Positions 1 to 7,586 of a stretch of 13,047 nt of DNA are shown here, piece after piece; within the stretch, counting starts at the first letter, position 1, and each line of letters starts with the position of its first letter. The notes under the pieces were generated by a model that worked only from the letters and a program-made list of their open reading frames with translations, was not told the DNA's origin and ran no database searches. The DNA is from an uncultured Atopostipes sp. (GTDB lineage: Bacteria > Bacillota > Bacilli > Lactobacillales > Carnobacteriaceae_A): positions 1 through 13,047 of the forward strand of contig CAMYQS010000017.1 of NCBI GenBank assembly GCA_947296835.1, given 5' to 3'. Both the position numbers and the translations under genes were made by a program.

Positions 1-2312
1 GCGTTATGATGTATGCTAACTAGTAGGTCAGCACCAAGCTCATTTGCATGTGCTGGTCGTGCATATAAATCATCTTCCCAGTGATTGTGATATGAATTTA
101 AATCATTTTCTCTTGACATTACAATTTGGTAGCCTAGTTTTTCTAGTCGATCTCTTACTTGTAATGAAATATTTAAGTTTAAATCCTGTTCTCTTACACC
201 GCTATAAACTGGTCCTGGGTTTCCACCTGTTCTTGGTATTCCACCATGTCCTGGATCTAAATAGATTAATATATTATCTCTCAACCCACTTTTATCAATC
301 CAGCCAGCAATGTTTGTTCCTGGGACTGTAACAAAAGCCCAAGTTGCTCGTTTAGTTTTCGCTTCACGAGTTACTTTAACTTTTGTATTCACTAAATCGT
401 TTACTCGACGAATCGTACGATTTCCAATTGTTCCCCAAGGTTGAGAATTAATCGTATCGGCTGATCGGAAAACATAAGCTTCATAGTCTACGTTAATCTG
501 GCTAGTAATTTGTTCAGGTGTAATACCTGATTTATCAATCCAACCAGAAACATTTGTGCCTAACACAGTAACATGTAACCACGTTGCTCGTTGTGTGACT
601 GCTTCCTTTGTGACTTTAACTTCTCGTCCACTTAAATCATTCACTCGACGTACTTCTTTAAAACCGGGAACTCCCCAAGGGAGAGTGTTGATTGTGTCAT
701 TTCTTCTTACTAGATATCCTCTATAGTCAACATTTTTCTGGCTAGTAATCGACTCGGACTTTACACCTGCTCGGTCAATCCAACCAGTTACGTTGGTTCC
801 ACGGACGTGAACATATAACCACGTTGCTCGTTGAGTTGTTGCCTCTTTTAAAACCTCTACTTCTCGTCCAGTTAAATCCTCTACTCGACGAATTTCTTCA
901 TAACCAGGTGTACCCCAAGGTTTAGTGTTTAATGTATCATTTGAACGTGCTAGGGTCCCACGATAATTAACTGTCTTTGTATTAGAAATTGTTTCAGGGT
1001 TTATTCCTGATTTATCAATCCAACCAAAAACATCTGTACCACGAACATACACATATAACCATGTTGCTCGTTGAGTTGTTGCTTCTTTCAAAACCTCTAC
1101 TTCTCGTCCAGTTAAATCCTCTACTCGACGGATTTCTTCATAATCAGGTGTACCCCAAGGTTTAGTGTTTAATGTATCATTTGCACGTGCTAGGGTTCCA
1201 CGGTAATTAACTGTCTTTGTATTTGAGATGGTTTCAGCTTTTACACCAGATTGATCAATCCAACCAGAAATGGTTGTTCCACGGACGTGAACATATAACC
1301 ACGTTGCTCGTTGAGTTGTTGCCTCTTGTAATACTTCTACTTCTTTTCCTTGAAGATTCCCTACTCTACGAATTTCTTGGTACCCTCTAGTTCCCCATGG
1401 TCTAGTGTTAATTGTATCATTAGAACGTTCCAGATAACCACGATAATTTACATCTTGCACAGTAGATACTTTTTCTTCAGAAACAACAGAAGCTTGTACC
1501 CACCCACTTATGTTAGTTCCCATTACTTGTATAGATAACCAAGTGGATTCATCCGTTACTAAAGCTTCTTCATTTACACGCACTTCTGCTCCAGCCAAAT
1601 CATTTACTGTACGAACTAATTCAGCACCTGGAGTTTCCATAATTAATCCAGAAGCATTATTTAAATAACCTCTGTAATTAACTTTTTCAGTAGAAACTAC
1701 TTCTAATGGCTTTTCCGGGGTAGGTTCACTTTCTTCCTTAACTTTCTCTGCCGATTCAGTATCTTGGTCAAAAGAAGCTTTCGATACCACCTCTTCTTTT
1801 GCTGTTACAGTATCTTTATTTGCTTCCACATTTTCAGTAAGAGGCTTTTCTGAGGTAGATGGTTCTTCACCATCTTCAATTATTTCAGTTTCTTCTACTA
1901 CATCTGTTTCAGCAGATGTAGTTAGTACGATACTATTTCTCGCTAATTCTTTAAAGTCATTTATAAGTTCTTTTTGGTCTTCTGTTAACTCTTCGTTTAC
2001 CAAATAATCATCATACTGTGATTTCGATTGCTCAAAATCTTTTGATTCATGAATAAGTAATGTTTCGGAAAAATTATGGCTTATATTTTCATCATCCAGT
2101 AATAATGATAATTGCATATTCTGTTCAGCTGATAATAAGACTTTTAACTGTTCTATTAAATCATCAACTTCTTTTGACTTTAGAATGCCTATTTCTAACT
2201 CAATCGCGTCTTCAGTATTGTTACCTTCCTCTACTACATTTGCTTGAATCGTAGCTATTGGTTGGAATAATAATCCTAGTACTAAAGATAACTTTAATAT
2301 TTTTCTTTTCAA
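1..2312 (-). CDS. N-acetylmuramoyl-L-alanine amidase with six GW-type repeats, 3' end cut off by the window
   Basis: Secreted peptidoglycan hydrolase expected to cut the amide bond between N-acetylmuramic acid and L-alanine. 770 codons are visible and the end lies beyond base 1. The start is TTG at 2312, behind GAGGAGG at about 2324-2330; the frame has a stop upstream and no ATG fits. Residues 1-24 form a Sec signal peptide (basic MKRK, hydrophobic core, cleavage after IQA). Residues 25-210 are an acidic Glu/Thr/Ser-rich linker. Residues 211-680 are six tandem repeats, each with a GW dipeptide (mostly GWID). The Amidase_3 catalytic domain starts near 681 with LDPGHGG (His689), continues through VREQDLNLN (Glu708) and reaches SIHHNA (His768); these match the three zinc ligands of the family. 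GW/SH3-like repeats in other amidases bind lipoteichoic acid or wall glycopolymers; binding here is inferred. It is separated from the upstream polysaccharide operon by a terminator, so it probably has its own promoter. No LPxTG motif or other anchor is visible. Confidence 0.95.
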   Translation of the reverse strand, partial: MKRKILKLSLVLGLLFQPIATIQANVVEEGNNTEDAIELEIGILKSKEVDDLIEQLKVLLSAEQNMQLSLLLDDENISHNFSETLLIHESKDFEQSKSQYDDYLVNEELTEDQKELINDFKELARNSIVLTTSAETDVVEETEIIEDGEEPSTSEKPLTENVEANKDTVTAKEEVVSKASFDQDTESAEKVKEESEPTPEKPLEVVSTEKVNYRGYLNNASGLIMETPGAELVRTVNDLAGAEVRVNEEALVTDESTWLSIQVMGTNISGWVQASVVSEEKVSTVQDVNYRGYLERSNDTINTRPWGTRGYQEIRRVGNLQGKEVEVLQEATTQRATWLYVHVRGTTISGWIDQSGVKAETISNTKTVNYRGTLARANDTLNTKPWGTPDYEEIRRVEDLTGREVEVLKEATTQRATWLYVYVRGTDVFGWIDKSGINPETISNTKTVNYRGTLARSNDTLNTKPWGTPGYEEIRRVEDLTGREVEVLKEATTQRATWLYVHVRGTNVTGWIDRAGVKSESITSQKNVDYRGYLVRRNDTINTLPWGVPGFKEVRRVNDLSGREVKVTKEAVTQRATWLHVTVLGTNVSGWIDKSGITPEQITSQINVDYEAYVFRSADTINSQPWGTIGNRTIRRVNDLVNTKVKVTREAKTKRATWAFVTVPGTNIAGWIDKSGLRDNILIYLDPGHGGIPRTGGNPGPVYSGVREQDLNLNISLQVRDRLEKLGYQIVMSRENDLNSYHNHWEDDLYARPAHANELGADLLVSIHHN
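273..1682 (-). repeat. Six tandem GW-type repeats (240-bp period) inside the amidase gene
   Basis: The units begin with VNYRG, VDYRG or VDYEA and run 1682-1452 (77 codons), 1451-1212, 1211-972, 971-732, 731-492 (80 codons each) and 491-273 (73 codons, running straight into the catalytic domain). Units 2-6 share NDTxNTxPWG or a close variant, an RRV motif, a K/QRATW motif and GWID. Unit 1 is the most divergent: it lacks PWG and has GWV. The period is visible in the DNA as near-identical blocks 240 bp apart, for example around 821-847, 1061-1087 and 1301-1327. Such domains normally attach the enzyme to the cell wall. Confidence 0.93.
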
Positions 2313-2352
2313 TTGGTTAAAATCCTCCTCATGTTTTTTATGTATCGCTTAC

Positions 2353-2388
2353 ATTATAGTATTGTCTAACATCGACAACATCTATAAT
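2353..2388 (-). promoter_or_regulatory. Likely promoter of the amidase gene, overlapped by an imperfect inverted repeat
   Basis: Reading the minus strand, a perfect TATAAT lies at 2358-2353, about 40 nt before the TTG start, which would give a short leader of about 33 nt. The -35 side is poor: only TTGTCG or TGTTGT-like hexamers occur at 14-16 nt spacing. The box sits in an imperfect inverted repeat. On the plus strand the arms are ATTATAGTATTGTC (2353-2366) and GACAACATCTATAAT (2374-2388), with a 7-nt loop. A weak -35 under a dyad would suit an activator- or repressor-controlled promoter, but in AT-rich DNA the dyad could be chance. Confidence 0.45.
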
Positions 2389-2504
2389 ACTAATTATCTT
2401 AGCATGTTTTTTTAGCGAACACTAATACTATAACTGTTGGGTTTTTCAGCAATCATTATAGATACAAGGTTTTAGATAGAATAAATTTTTTTGTTAAAAT
2501 ATGT

Positions 2505-2536
2505 AAAAAAGGAAACACTCAACAAAGTGCTTCCTT
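2505..2536 (-). terminator. Rho-independent terminator of the polysaccharide operon
   Basis: On the minus strand, 10 nt after the dehydrogenase stop, AAGGAAGCACT (2536-2526) pairs with AGTGTTTCCTT (2519-2509). This gives an 11-bp stem with one G-U pair and a 6-nt loop, followed by a run of six T residues (2510-2505, overlapping the end of the stem). It closes the operon and separates it from the amidase gene. Confidence 0.9.
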
Positions 2537-2546
2537 GTATTATTTA

Positions 2547-3869
2547 TTATAGTCTCCAGAACGAATAGTTTGCTGACTCAAATTTTTCTTTATCTAAGAT
2601 ACTTTTTACATCAATAATGATTCTCTCATCATTTGGTAGTGTTTGGTTATATAATTTACCAATTGCATCATTAGATAACTCCATAAATTCTGGATGAGAA
2701 ACTGTGAATACTATACAGTCTGCATCACTAATATCATCTAAATCAGTTAATTCAACATTGTATTCTCTTTTAGCTTCTTCTTTATTCGCCCATGGGTCCA
2801 CAATAATTGGTTGAATATTATAATCACGTAAAGTATTAATAATATCTTCAACTTTTGAGTTTCGAGTATCTGGCGTTCCTTCTTTGAAAGTTAAGCCAAG
2901 AATTACTACTTTAGATTTTACAGGTGTTTTACCCGTTTTAATCAATTCTTTTATTACTTTATCTGCAATATATTCGCCCATACTATCATTAATTTCACGC
3001 CCAGCTTTAATAATTGTGCTATGGTATCCTAAATTTTCTGCTTCATAAACAAAATAATATGGGTCTACACCAATACAGTGTCCACCAACTAATCCGGGTG
3101 TAAAGCCTAATGCATTCCATTTTGTATTCATTGCATCTACAACATCTTTAGAATCAATTCCCATTCGATCAAATACTAAAGCTAGCTCATTCATAAAAGC
3201 AATATTAATATCTCGTTGGCTATTTTCAACTACTTTTGCTGCTTCAGCAACCTTCATACTTGGTGCTTTATGAATGCCCGCTTTAACAACCAGTTCATAT
3301 ACTTTTGCAATTTCATCTAAAGCTTCATCCGTTGAAGCTGATACAATCTTCACAATGGTTTCTAAAGTATTCACTTTATCTCCTGGATTAATTCTTTCTG
3401 GTGAGTAACCAACAGCAAAATCGACACCATGTTTTAAGCCAGATTCTTCTTCTAGGATTGGAATACAGATATCTTCTGTTACTCCTGGGTAAACTGTTGA
3501 TTCATAGACAACTATTGATCCTTTGACTAAGTTCTTTCCTAAAGTTCTTGTTGCACTAGCAACTGGGTTCAAGTTAGGTGTTTTATCTTGATTTATTGGT
3601 GTTGGCACAGCTACCACATGAAAGTTAGCTTCTTTTAATCGTTCTGCATCACTCGTAAACTCAAGTGTAGTGTCTTGTATCGCTTGATCTCCAACTTCTA
3701 AAGTTGCATCAATTCCATCTAAGTATTCGTTAACTTTCTCTTCGTTATTATCAAAACCTATAGCATCTAAATGTTTAGCAAACGCGATTGCTATTGGCAT
3801 TCCTACATAGCCAAGCCCGATTATTGATAGCTTCATTTTTTTATTGACTAACTTCTCATAAATACTCAT
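2547..3869 (-). CDS. Nucleotide-sugar 6-dehydrogenase, TviB/WbpO type (UDP-HexNAc or UDP-hexose to uronic acid)
   Basis: Cytosolic NAD-dependent enzyme that oxidises C6 of a UDP-sugar to a carboxylate, supplying an acidic sugar. At 440 residues it has full family length. The N-terminal Rossmann fold shows GLGYVG at 18-23. ESTVYPG is at 123-129, GYSPERINPGDK at 154-165, and the central KVAEAAKVVEN helix at 206-216. The active-site Cys265 lies in GGHCIGVDPYY. The C-terminal UDP-binding domain carries GLTFKEGTPDTRNSKV at 325-340, and the protein ends in WRL. The SPERINPGDK block, the MSIYEKLVNK start and the WRL end resemble the Vi-antigen TviB/WbpO group (UDP-GlcNAc/GalNAc dehydrogenases) more than TuaD-type UDP-glucose dehydrogenases; the exact substrate is inference. 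ATG at 3869 follows AAAGGAGC at good spacing. It is the last gene of the operon, after a 71-nt gap in which I see no convincing promoter, and is followed by the terminator. Confidence 0.93.
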   Translation of the reverse strand: MSIYEKLVNKKMKLSIIGLGYVGMPIAIAFAKHLDAIGFDNNEEKVNEYLDGIDATLEVGDQAIQDTTLEFTSDAERLKEANFHVVAVPTPINQDKTPNLNPVASATRTLGKNLVKGSIVVYESTVYPGVTEDICIPILEEESGLKHGVDFAVGYSPERINPGDKVNTLETIVKIVSASTDEALDEIAKVYELVVKAGIHKAPSMKVAEAAKVVENSQRDINIAFMNELALVFDRMGIDSKDVVDAMNTKWNALGFTPGLVGGHCIGVDPYYFVYEAENLGYHSTIIKAGREINDSMGEYIADKVIKELIKTGKTPVKSKVVILGLTFKEGTPDTRNSKVEDIINTLRDYNIQPIIVDPWANKEEAKREYNVELTDLDDISDADCIVFTVSHPEFMELSNDAIGKLYNQTLPNDERIIIDVKSILDKEKFESANYSFWRL

Positions 3870-3940
3870 TTTAAAAAGCTCCTTTATTTGAGTTCTTATA
3901 ATTTTTTCTAATTATTTTATCTTACTCTAATTTATAAAAA

Positions 3941-5299
3941 TTATCTCTTAACAAACTGAACCATAGTAGATAATCTATTTCTATATAAGTAAATTACTAG
4001 AATAGAGAATAACAAGTATATCACTGGGCTATACCAATTCTGTACTACATTAGTAGTCAGAAATAGGACTATAGCATGCAAAATTAACAAACTAAATTCT
4101 TTAATTGTTCCTTTTAGATAATCAAATTCGTAGTTTGATGTGTATAAGAACCAAGCAACGTAACACATTGTAGTAGCCATAGCGATAGCTAACATACTAT
4201 GAGTTAGCAAGTGGACTCCATAAACAAATGCTAATGACGAGACTGCATATAATACACTATGCGTAAAATATTTTCTCTCAGAACGACTCGTTTTATATAA
4301 GTTTGCAATCAATATTTTAGAAATCAGTATATATGGTATTGCAATAAAAGTCATTGAAAGAATTTCTAATGAAGGATTATACTGCGGTAGTAGCCAGTTA
4401 ATTACATATTTAAAAACAAAGAACCCTAAGCCAGATAATATTCCTAACAAAATACAAATATCCTTTATCATCATACCAATTTTTTCATCTTTATTTTTAG
4501 ATATAACATTATAAAAAACCAATCCAATAGCATTGACTACCAGTAAGATTACATTCAATAATGAATTTTGGAATGAATATTGAGCAAAGTCCTCTATTGA
4601 AAATCCATTATTGACAACCCAGTTTCCTACATTACCGACAAATGTTAAAGACATATTCGCAATAAGTATAAATATACCTGTTCTGAATAATTGTCCTTTT
4701 CCACTAATATTCCATGTAGTGCTTAAGCCGAATGTCTTTGTATATTTAAAGGTATAGTAAAAATAAGCAATTGCTAAACTTAAAATGTTTAATATGATAT
4801 AAAAAGTATATTCTTCGTTACCTATTACGAAGATACCAAACATTAACATCAAAACATAAATTAAACTTTTTAAAATGTTCCCATTTGAATATGTTTTAAA
4901 TTCTCCGATAGCCTGTAAAAAGTTTTGATGATACGTTGTTGTAGTTACAAAAAATGCTGCAATTGAGAAGAATACTAAATTCATATTGTCGCTTATTGTG
5001 AATATAAGAACCATGAGTACAGCAATTATTAACTGGAATATTATAATAAAGTTATGTTCTGCATTAACCGTATTCCGATCTAACTCTTCTAGTTCATCTC
5101 CACCATATTTAATATAAATCCCGTCATTAAATCCTAGGTTGACTAGATAAGCAAATGACAAATATAAAGTAAACTCTCTATAGTAACCATAATCTGCTAC
5201 AGTTAATACTGCTGGTAAAATGAAACCTAATATAAAACTAGTACCAAAGTTAATGATATTTGATAACGCGACTTGAAAAACACTTTTAATTACTTTCAT
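3941..5299 (-). CDS. Wzx-like polysaccharide repeat-unit flippase
   Basis: Integral membrane protein of 452 residues with about a dozen or more hydrophobic segments spread over its whole length, separated by short charged loops. This matches the MOP-superfamily oligosaccharide flippases that move undecaprenyl-diphosphate-linked repeat units across the membrane. The N-terminus has the typical layout of a first helix followed by a glycine-rich stretch and ADYGYYREF at about 35-43, like the DYG(x)Y region of Wzx proteins. There is no enzyme motif. ATG at 5299 is preceded by AAAGGA, 16 nt after the upstream glycosyltransferase. The Wzy, Wzz and GT4 neighbours support a Wzx/Wzy-dependent pathway. 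Wzx sequences diverge widely, so the assignment rests on topology and context more than on fixed residues. Confidence 0.85.
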   Translation of the reverse strand: MKVIKSVFQVALSNIINFGTSFILGFILPAVLTVADYGYYREFTLYLSFAYLVNLGFNDGIYIKYGGDELEELDRNTVNAEHNFIIIFQLIIAVLMVLIFTISDNMNLVFFSIAAFFVTTTTYHQNFLQAIGEFKTYSNGNILKSLIYVLMLMFGIFVIGNEEYTFYIILNILSLAIAYFYYTFKYTKTFGLSTTWNISGKGQLFRTGIFILIANMSLTFVGNVGNWVVNNGFSIEDFAQYSFQNSLLNVILLVVNAIGLVFYNVISKNKDEKIGMMIKDICILLGILSGLGFFVFKYVINWLLPQYNPSLEILSMTFIAIPYILISKILIANLYKTSRSERKYFTHSVLYAVSSLAFVYGVHLLTHSMLAIAMATTMCYVAWFLYTSNYEFDYLKGTIKEFSLLILHAIVLFLTTNVVQNWYSPVIYLLFSILVIYLYRNRLSTMVQFVKR

Positions 5300-5315
5300 T
5301 TGCTCATTCCTTTAA

Positions 5316-6443
5316 TTAAATTACATAAGAATCGATCTGACCCTTTATAAATTCTCTATATAATTGAGCCGAAGTTTCATTTGTAAATTTCTTATTAACT
5401 AATACCTTCTGGATGGTGTCCACAGAAGGTTCCTCAAAATTGGAGTGTTCAATCAATTCTATCCATTCTTTCTTAGCATCTAAGGCAGCATATTTTACAA
5501 GTCCTAAGTCTAAGTCCGCTTCTGGAGTAATCGTATCAGACAAAATAACTGGAACACTAGCTGCTTGAGATTCAATTGCTACAGTAGGTAGTCCTTCATA
5601 GAAAGATGGTAATACGAATAAATCAAATAACTTATAAAAGATAGACGTGTCATTCTGCCATCCCATAAACTTAACATACTGAGTAAGTTTTCTATTTTTT
5701 ACTTCTAATTCAACTTTTTCTCTTAACTCTCCGTCTCCCACGAACACCCATAAAAAGTCTTGGTCTCTAACTGCTAATTCTGCGATCAAATCAAGCATAA
5801 ATTCATGGTTCTTAACGTGATGGAACCTTCCAATATGACCAATGATTTTTTTATTGCTATTCTCTTCCCCAAACATCTCAATTTTAACTTGTTCTTTATT
5901 TGTTAGTTTTTTCAAATATTTTTCAGGTTCAATACTGTTTGGTATATGGACAATTTTATCTTGTTCTGTAGAAGCTTTGCCGAATGTATTATCCGAGCAC
6001 TTAATACCAGCCGATACCTTTTCTTGAGCTAAGAAGCGGTTTATCTTTCGCTTACTATTATTTAATCGATATGGTGCACCTGTGTGTGCATGAATAATAA
6101 AACGACGAATCCCCTTTAGTTTAGTCATTATATGAAAAGGAAGAGCTAAATTCATCCCGAAATGTGAGTGAACAATTAGATTATTGTCAAATTCTTTAAG
6201 AACCTTCCAGTACTCTCTCATCATTTTTGTCATCCCAATTTTATCGGGATCAGATATTTTATAAATATGACCTCCAGTAGCCTTTATCGCCTGACTAAAA
6301 CGATCACTAACATCATCAAAAGTTGCAACGTTAAATCTAATGTCAGAATCTGCTAATTCTTCGGCTTTATTCAAAATAAAAGCAGATATACCCCCACCAA
6401 ATCCTGTCATTAAATGTAATACCTCATACTCTTTTTTATTCAT
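5316..6443 (-). CDS. GT4 glycosyltransferase, EpsF-like
   Basis: Retaining GT-B glycosyltransferase of 375 residues, expected at the cytoplasmic face, adding one sugar to the lipid-linked repeat unit. The N-terminal domain starts with a beta strand (EVLHLMTG) and a GGGIS loop at 16-20, and has HSHFGMN at 92-98 and HAHTG at 118-122. The C-terminal donor domain begins near 200 with IGHIGRFHHVKNH, followed by FVGDGE at 234-239 and the EX7E motif at Glu283-Glu291 (EGLPTVAIE). SDTITPEAD at 302-310 is typical of the EpsF/capsular GT4 group. PNSIE at 168-172 replaces the usual PNGID. ATG at 6443 follows AGAAGAGG. It lies 11 nt after the preceding GT4 gene and 16 nt before the flippase. Donor and acceptor cannot be read from the sequence. 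Confidence 0.92.
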   Translation of the reverse strand: MNKKEYEVLHLMTGFGGGISAFILNKAEELADSDIRFNVATFDDVSDRFSQAIKATGGHIYKISDPDKIGMTKMMREYWKVLKEFDNNLIVHSHFGMNLALPFHIMTKLKGIRRFIIHAHTGAPYRLNNSKRKINRFLAQEKVSAGIKCSDNTFGKASTEQDKIVHIPNSIEPEKYLKKLTNKEQVKIEMFGEENSNKKIIGHIGRFHHVKNHEFMLDLIAELAVRDQDFLWVFVGDGELREKVELEVKNRKLTQYVKFMGWQNDTSIFYKLFDLFVLPSFYEGLPTVAIESQAASVPVILSDTITPEADLDLGLVKYAALDAKKEWIELIEHSNFEEPSVDTIQKVLVNKKFTNETSAQLYREFIKGQIDSYVI

Positions 6444-6454
6444 AATAACCTCTT

Positions 6455-7576
6455 CTAGTTTCTAGATTTCTCATAAAGATCAGAATATTGATTGACAATA
6501 TCTTCCCAATTAAAGGCCTTCGATGCTTCTAAAGCATTCTTTGACATTCTATCTCTATTGTCTTTTATTTTTAGTATAGCACCTACAATCTCTTTGGCAT
6601 CATTAGGATCTACTGAATAACCAACTTCACCTTCTTCATAAATACCATCAAAGCCTTGATTTCTTGTATAGATTACTGGAGTACCAGTACTCAATGCCTC
6701 AGCATATACCAAACCAAATGTTTCAGTAAACGAAGGAACTACTAAGGCATCTTTGTTCTTATAAAGATACCAGAGTTCTTTCTTATCATTTAGTTGTCCC
6801 AGCAACTGAATACTATCATCATCTTTGACAGCATCTTTCAGATTACTTTCTAAATCCCCAGAACCTACAAACTGTACAGTACTTTTATAACCCATCTCCT
6901 GTAATAATCTGTTAACTTCAATAACCATATATGGATTCTTTCGTTCAGTTAGCTTCCCTACAAAAATTAAATTAATATCACTATCTTCAAAATGCTTATC
7001 TACATTTTGGCGATTCGAATGCCAAAAGTTGTCTATTCCATTTGGTATAACCACTGATTTTTCAATCAAATCGTCACTCGCCTGTGGAAAGTACTTTTCA
7101 TACATTAAATCTTTGTATGATTTTGATAAAAACACTACATTTTGAGCATGTTTTAAAATGTTAAAAGCTTGCGGTTTTAGGTGTTTTGCAAATTTAAAAT
7201 ATTTGTTTATATCTGTGTCTCTAACTGCAACGATATAAGGAATCTTGTGTTTTTTATAGAGTTCATAAGCAATTCCCCCATCACTCAACAATGAGTGAGC
7301 ATGCATAACATCGAACGTATTTACATCATGACTTTTCTCAATTTGTTTAGCGACCTTTTTTATTCTTGGAAAATATAACAATTGATCTAGGCGTGTAATT
7401 TCTTTACTAATAATCATTTTATAATTAAATTCACTCGTATTTATTTCAGGTGAATCGTCTATTTTCTTTCGAGGTACATTTACTTCAATATCAATATTTT
7501 GATCAACCATTTCCTTAAATAAATTTTTATATAAAGAACTGAAATCAAATCCTGTAGCTATCTGTAATGCTTTCAT
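6455..7576 (-). CDS. GT4 glycosyltransferase
   Basis: GT-B fold glycosyltransferase of 373 residues, full length for the family. The acceptor half contains MHAHSLLSDGG at 91-101. The hinge is PNGID at 178-182. The donor half opens with FVGKLTERKNP at 205-215, then FVGSGD at 236-241, and carries the EX7E motif at Glu285-Glu293 (ETFGLVYAE) followed by STGTPVI. These are the standard nucleotide-sugar-binding features of retaining GT4 enzymes. ATG at 7576 is preceded by AAGGTGAG. Gaps of 10 and 11 nt to its neighbours make it part of the operon. It probably adds one residue of the repeat unit on the cytoplasmic side; which sugar is unknown. Confidence 0.92.
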   Translation of the reverse strand: MKALQIATGFDFSSLYKNLFKEMVDQNIDIEVNVPRKKIDDSPEINTSEFNYKMIISKEITRLDQLLYFPRIKKVAKQIEKSHDVNTFDVMHAHSLLSDGGIAYELYKKHKIPYIVAVRDTDINKYFKFAKHLKPQAFNILKHAQNVVFLSKSYKDLMYEKYFPQASDDLIEKSVVIPNGIDNFWHSNRQNVDKHFEDSDINLIFVGKLTERKNPYMVIEVNRLLQEMGYKSTVQFVGSGDLESNLKDAVKDDDSIQLLGQLNDKKELWYLYKNKDALVVPSFTETFGLVYAEALSTGTPVIYTRNQGFDGIYEEGEVGYSVDPNDAKEIVGAILKIKDNRDRMSKNALEASKAFNWEDIVNQYSDLYEKSRN

Positions 7577-7586
7577 TATCTCACCT

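Larger units (their letters stand above)
2313..2546. other. Intergenic spacer between the polysaccharide operon and the amidase gene
   Basis: This 234-bp AT-rich spacer contains the operon terminator near its right end and the likely amidase promoter near its left end. In between I see no open frame or RNA gene. A second TATAAT on the minus strand (2460-2455) has no good -35. The heptamer AATACTA occurs at 2386-2392 and 2424-2430 and inverted at 2357-2363, possibly an operator family. Confidence 0.6.

Noticed and set aside
44..331. Plus-strand open frame of 95 codons
   Set aside because: It lies antisense to the amidase catalytic domain and last repeat, has no ribosome site and reads as low-complexity hydrophobic sequence; a shadow.
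273..1682. CRISPR-like or non-coding tandem array
   Set aside because: The 240-bp units are in frame, encode GW-type protein repeats and have no short repeat/spacer layout.
1350..2254. Plus-strand open frames at 1350-1538 and 2060-2254
   Set aside because: Both are antisense to the intact amidase frame, without ribosome sites or recognisable protein features.
2455..2483. Second promoter with TATAAT at 2460-2455 on the minus strand
   Set aside because: The hexamer at the right distance (TATTCT) is a poor -35, and the leader would be about 140 nt; too weak to call.
3895..3950. Inverted repeat ATAATTTTT / AAAAATTAT in the gap before the dehydrogenase
   Set aside because: The arms are pure A/T, only 9 bp and about 30 nt apart; expected by chance in such AT-rich DNA.
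5842..6027. Plus-strand open frame of 61 codons
   Set aside because: Antisense to a complete GT4 gene with clear motifs.
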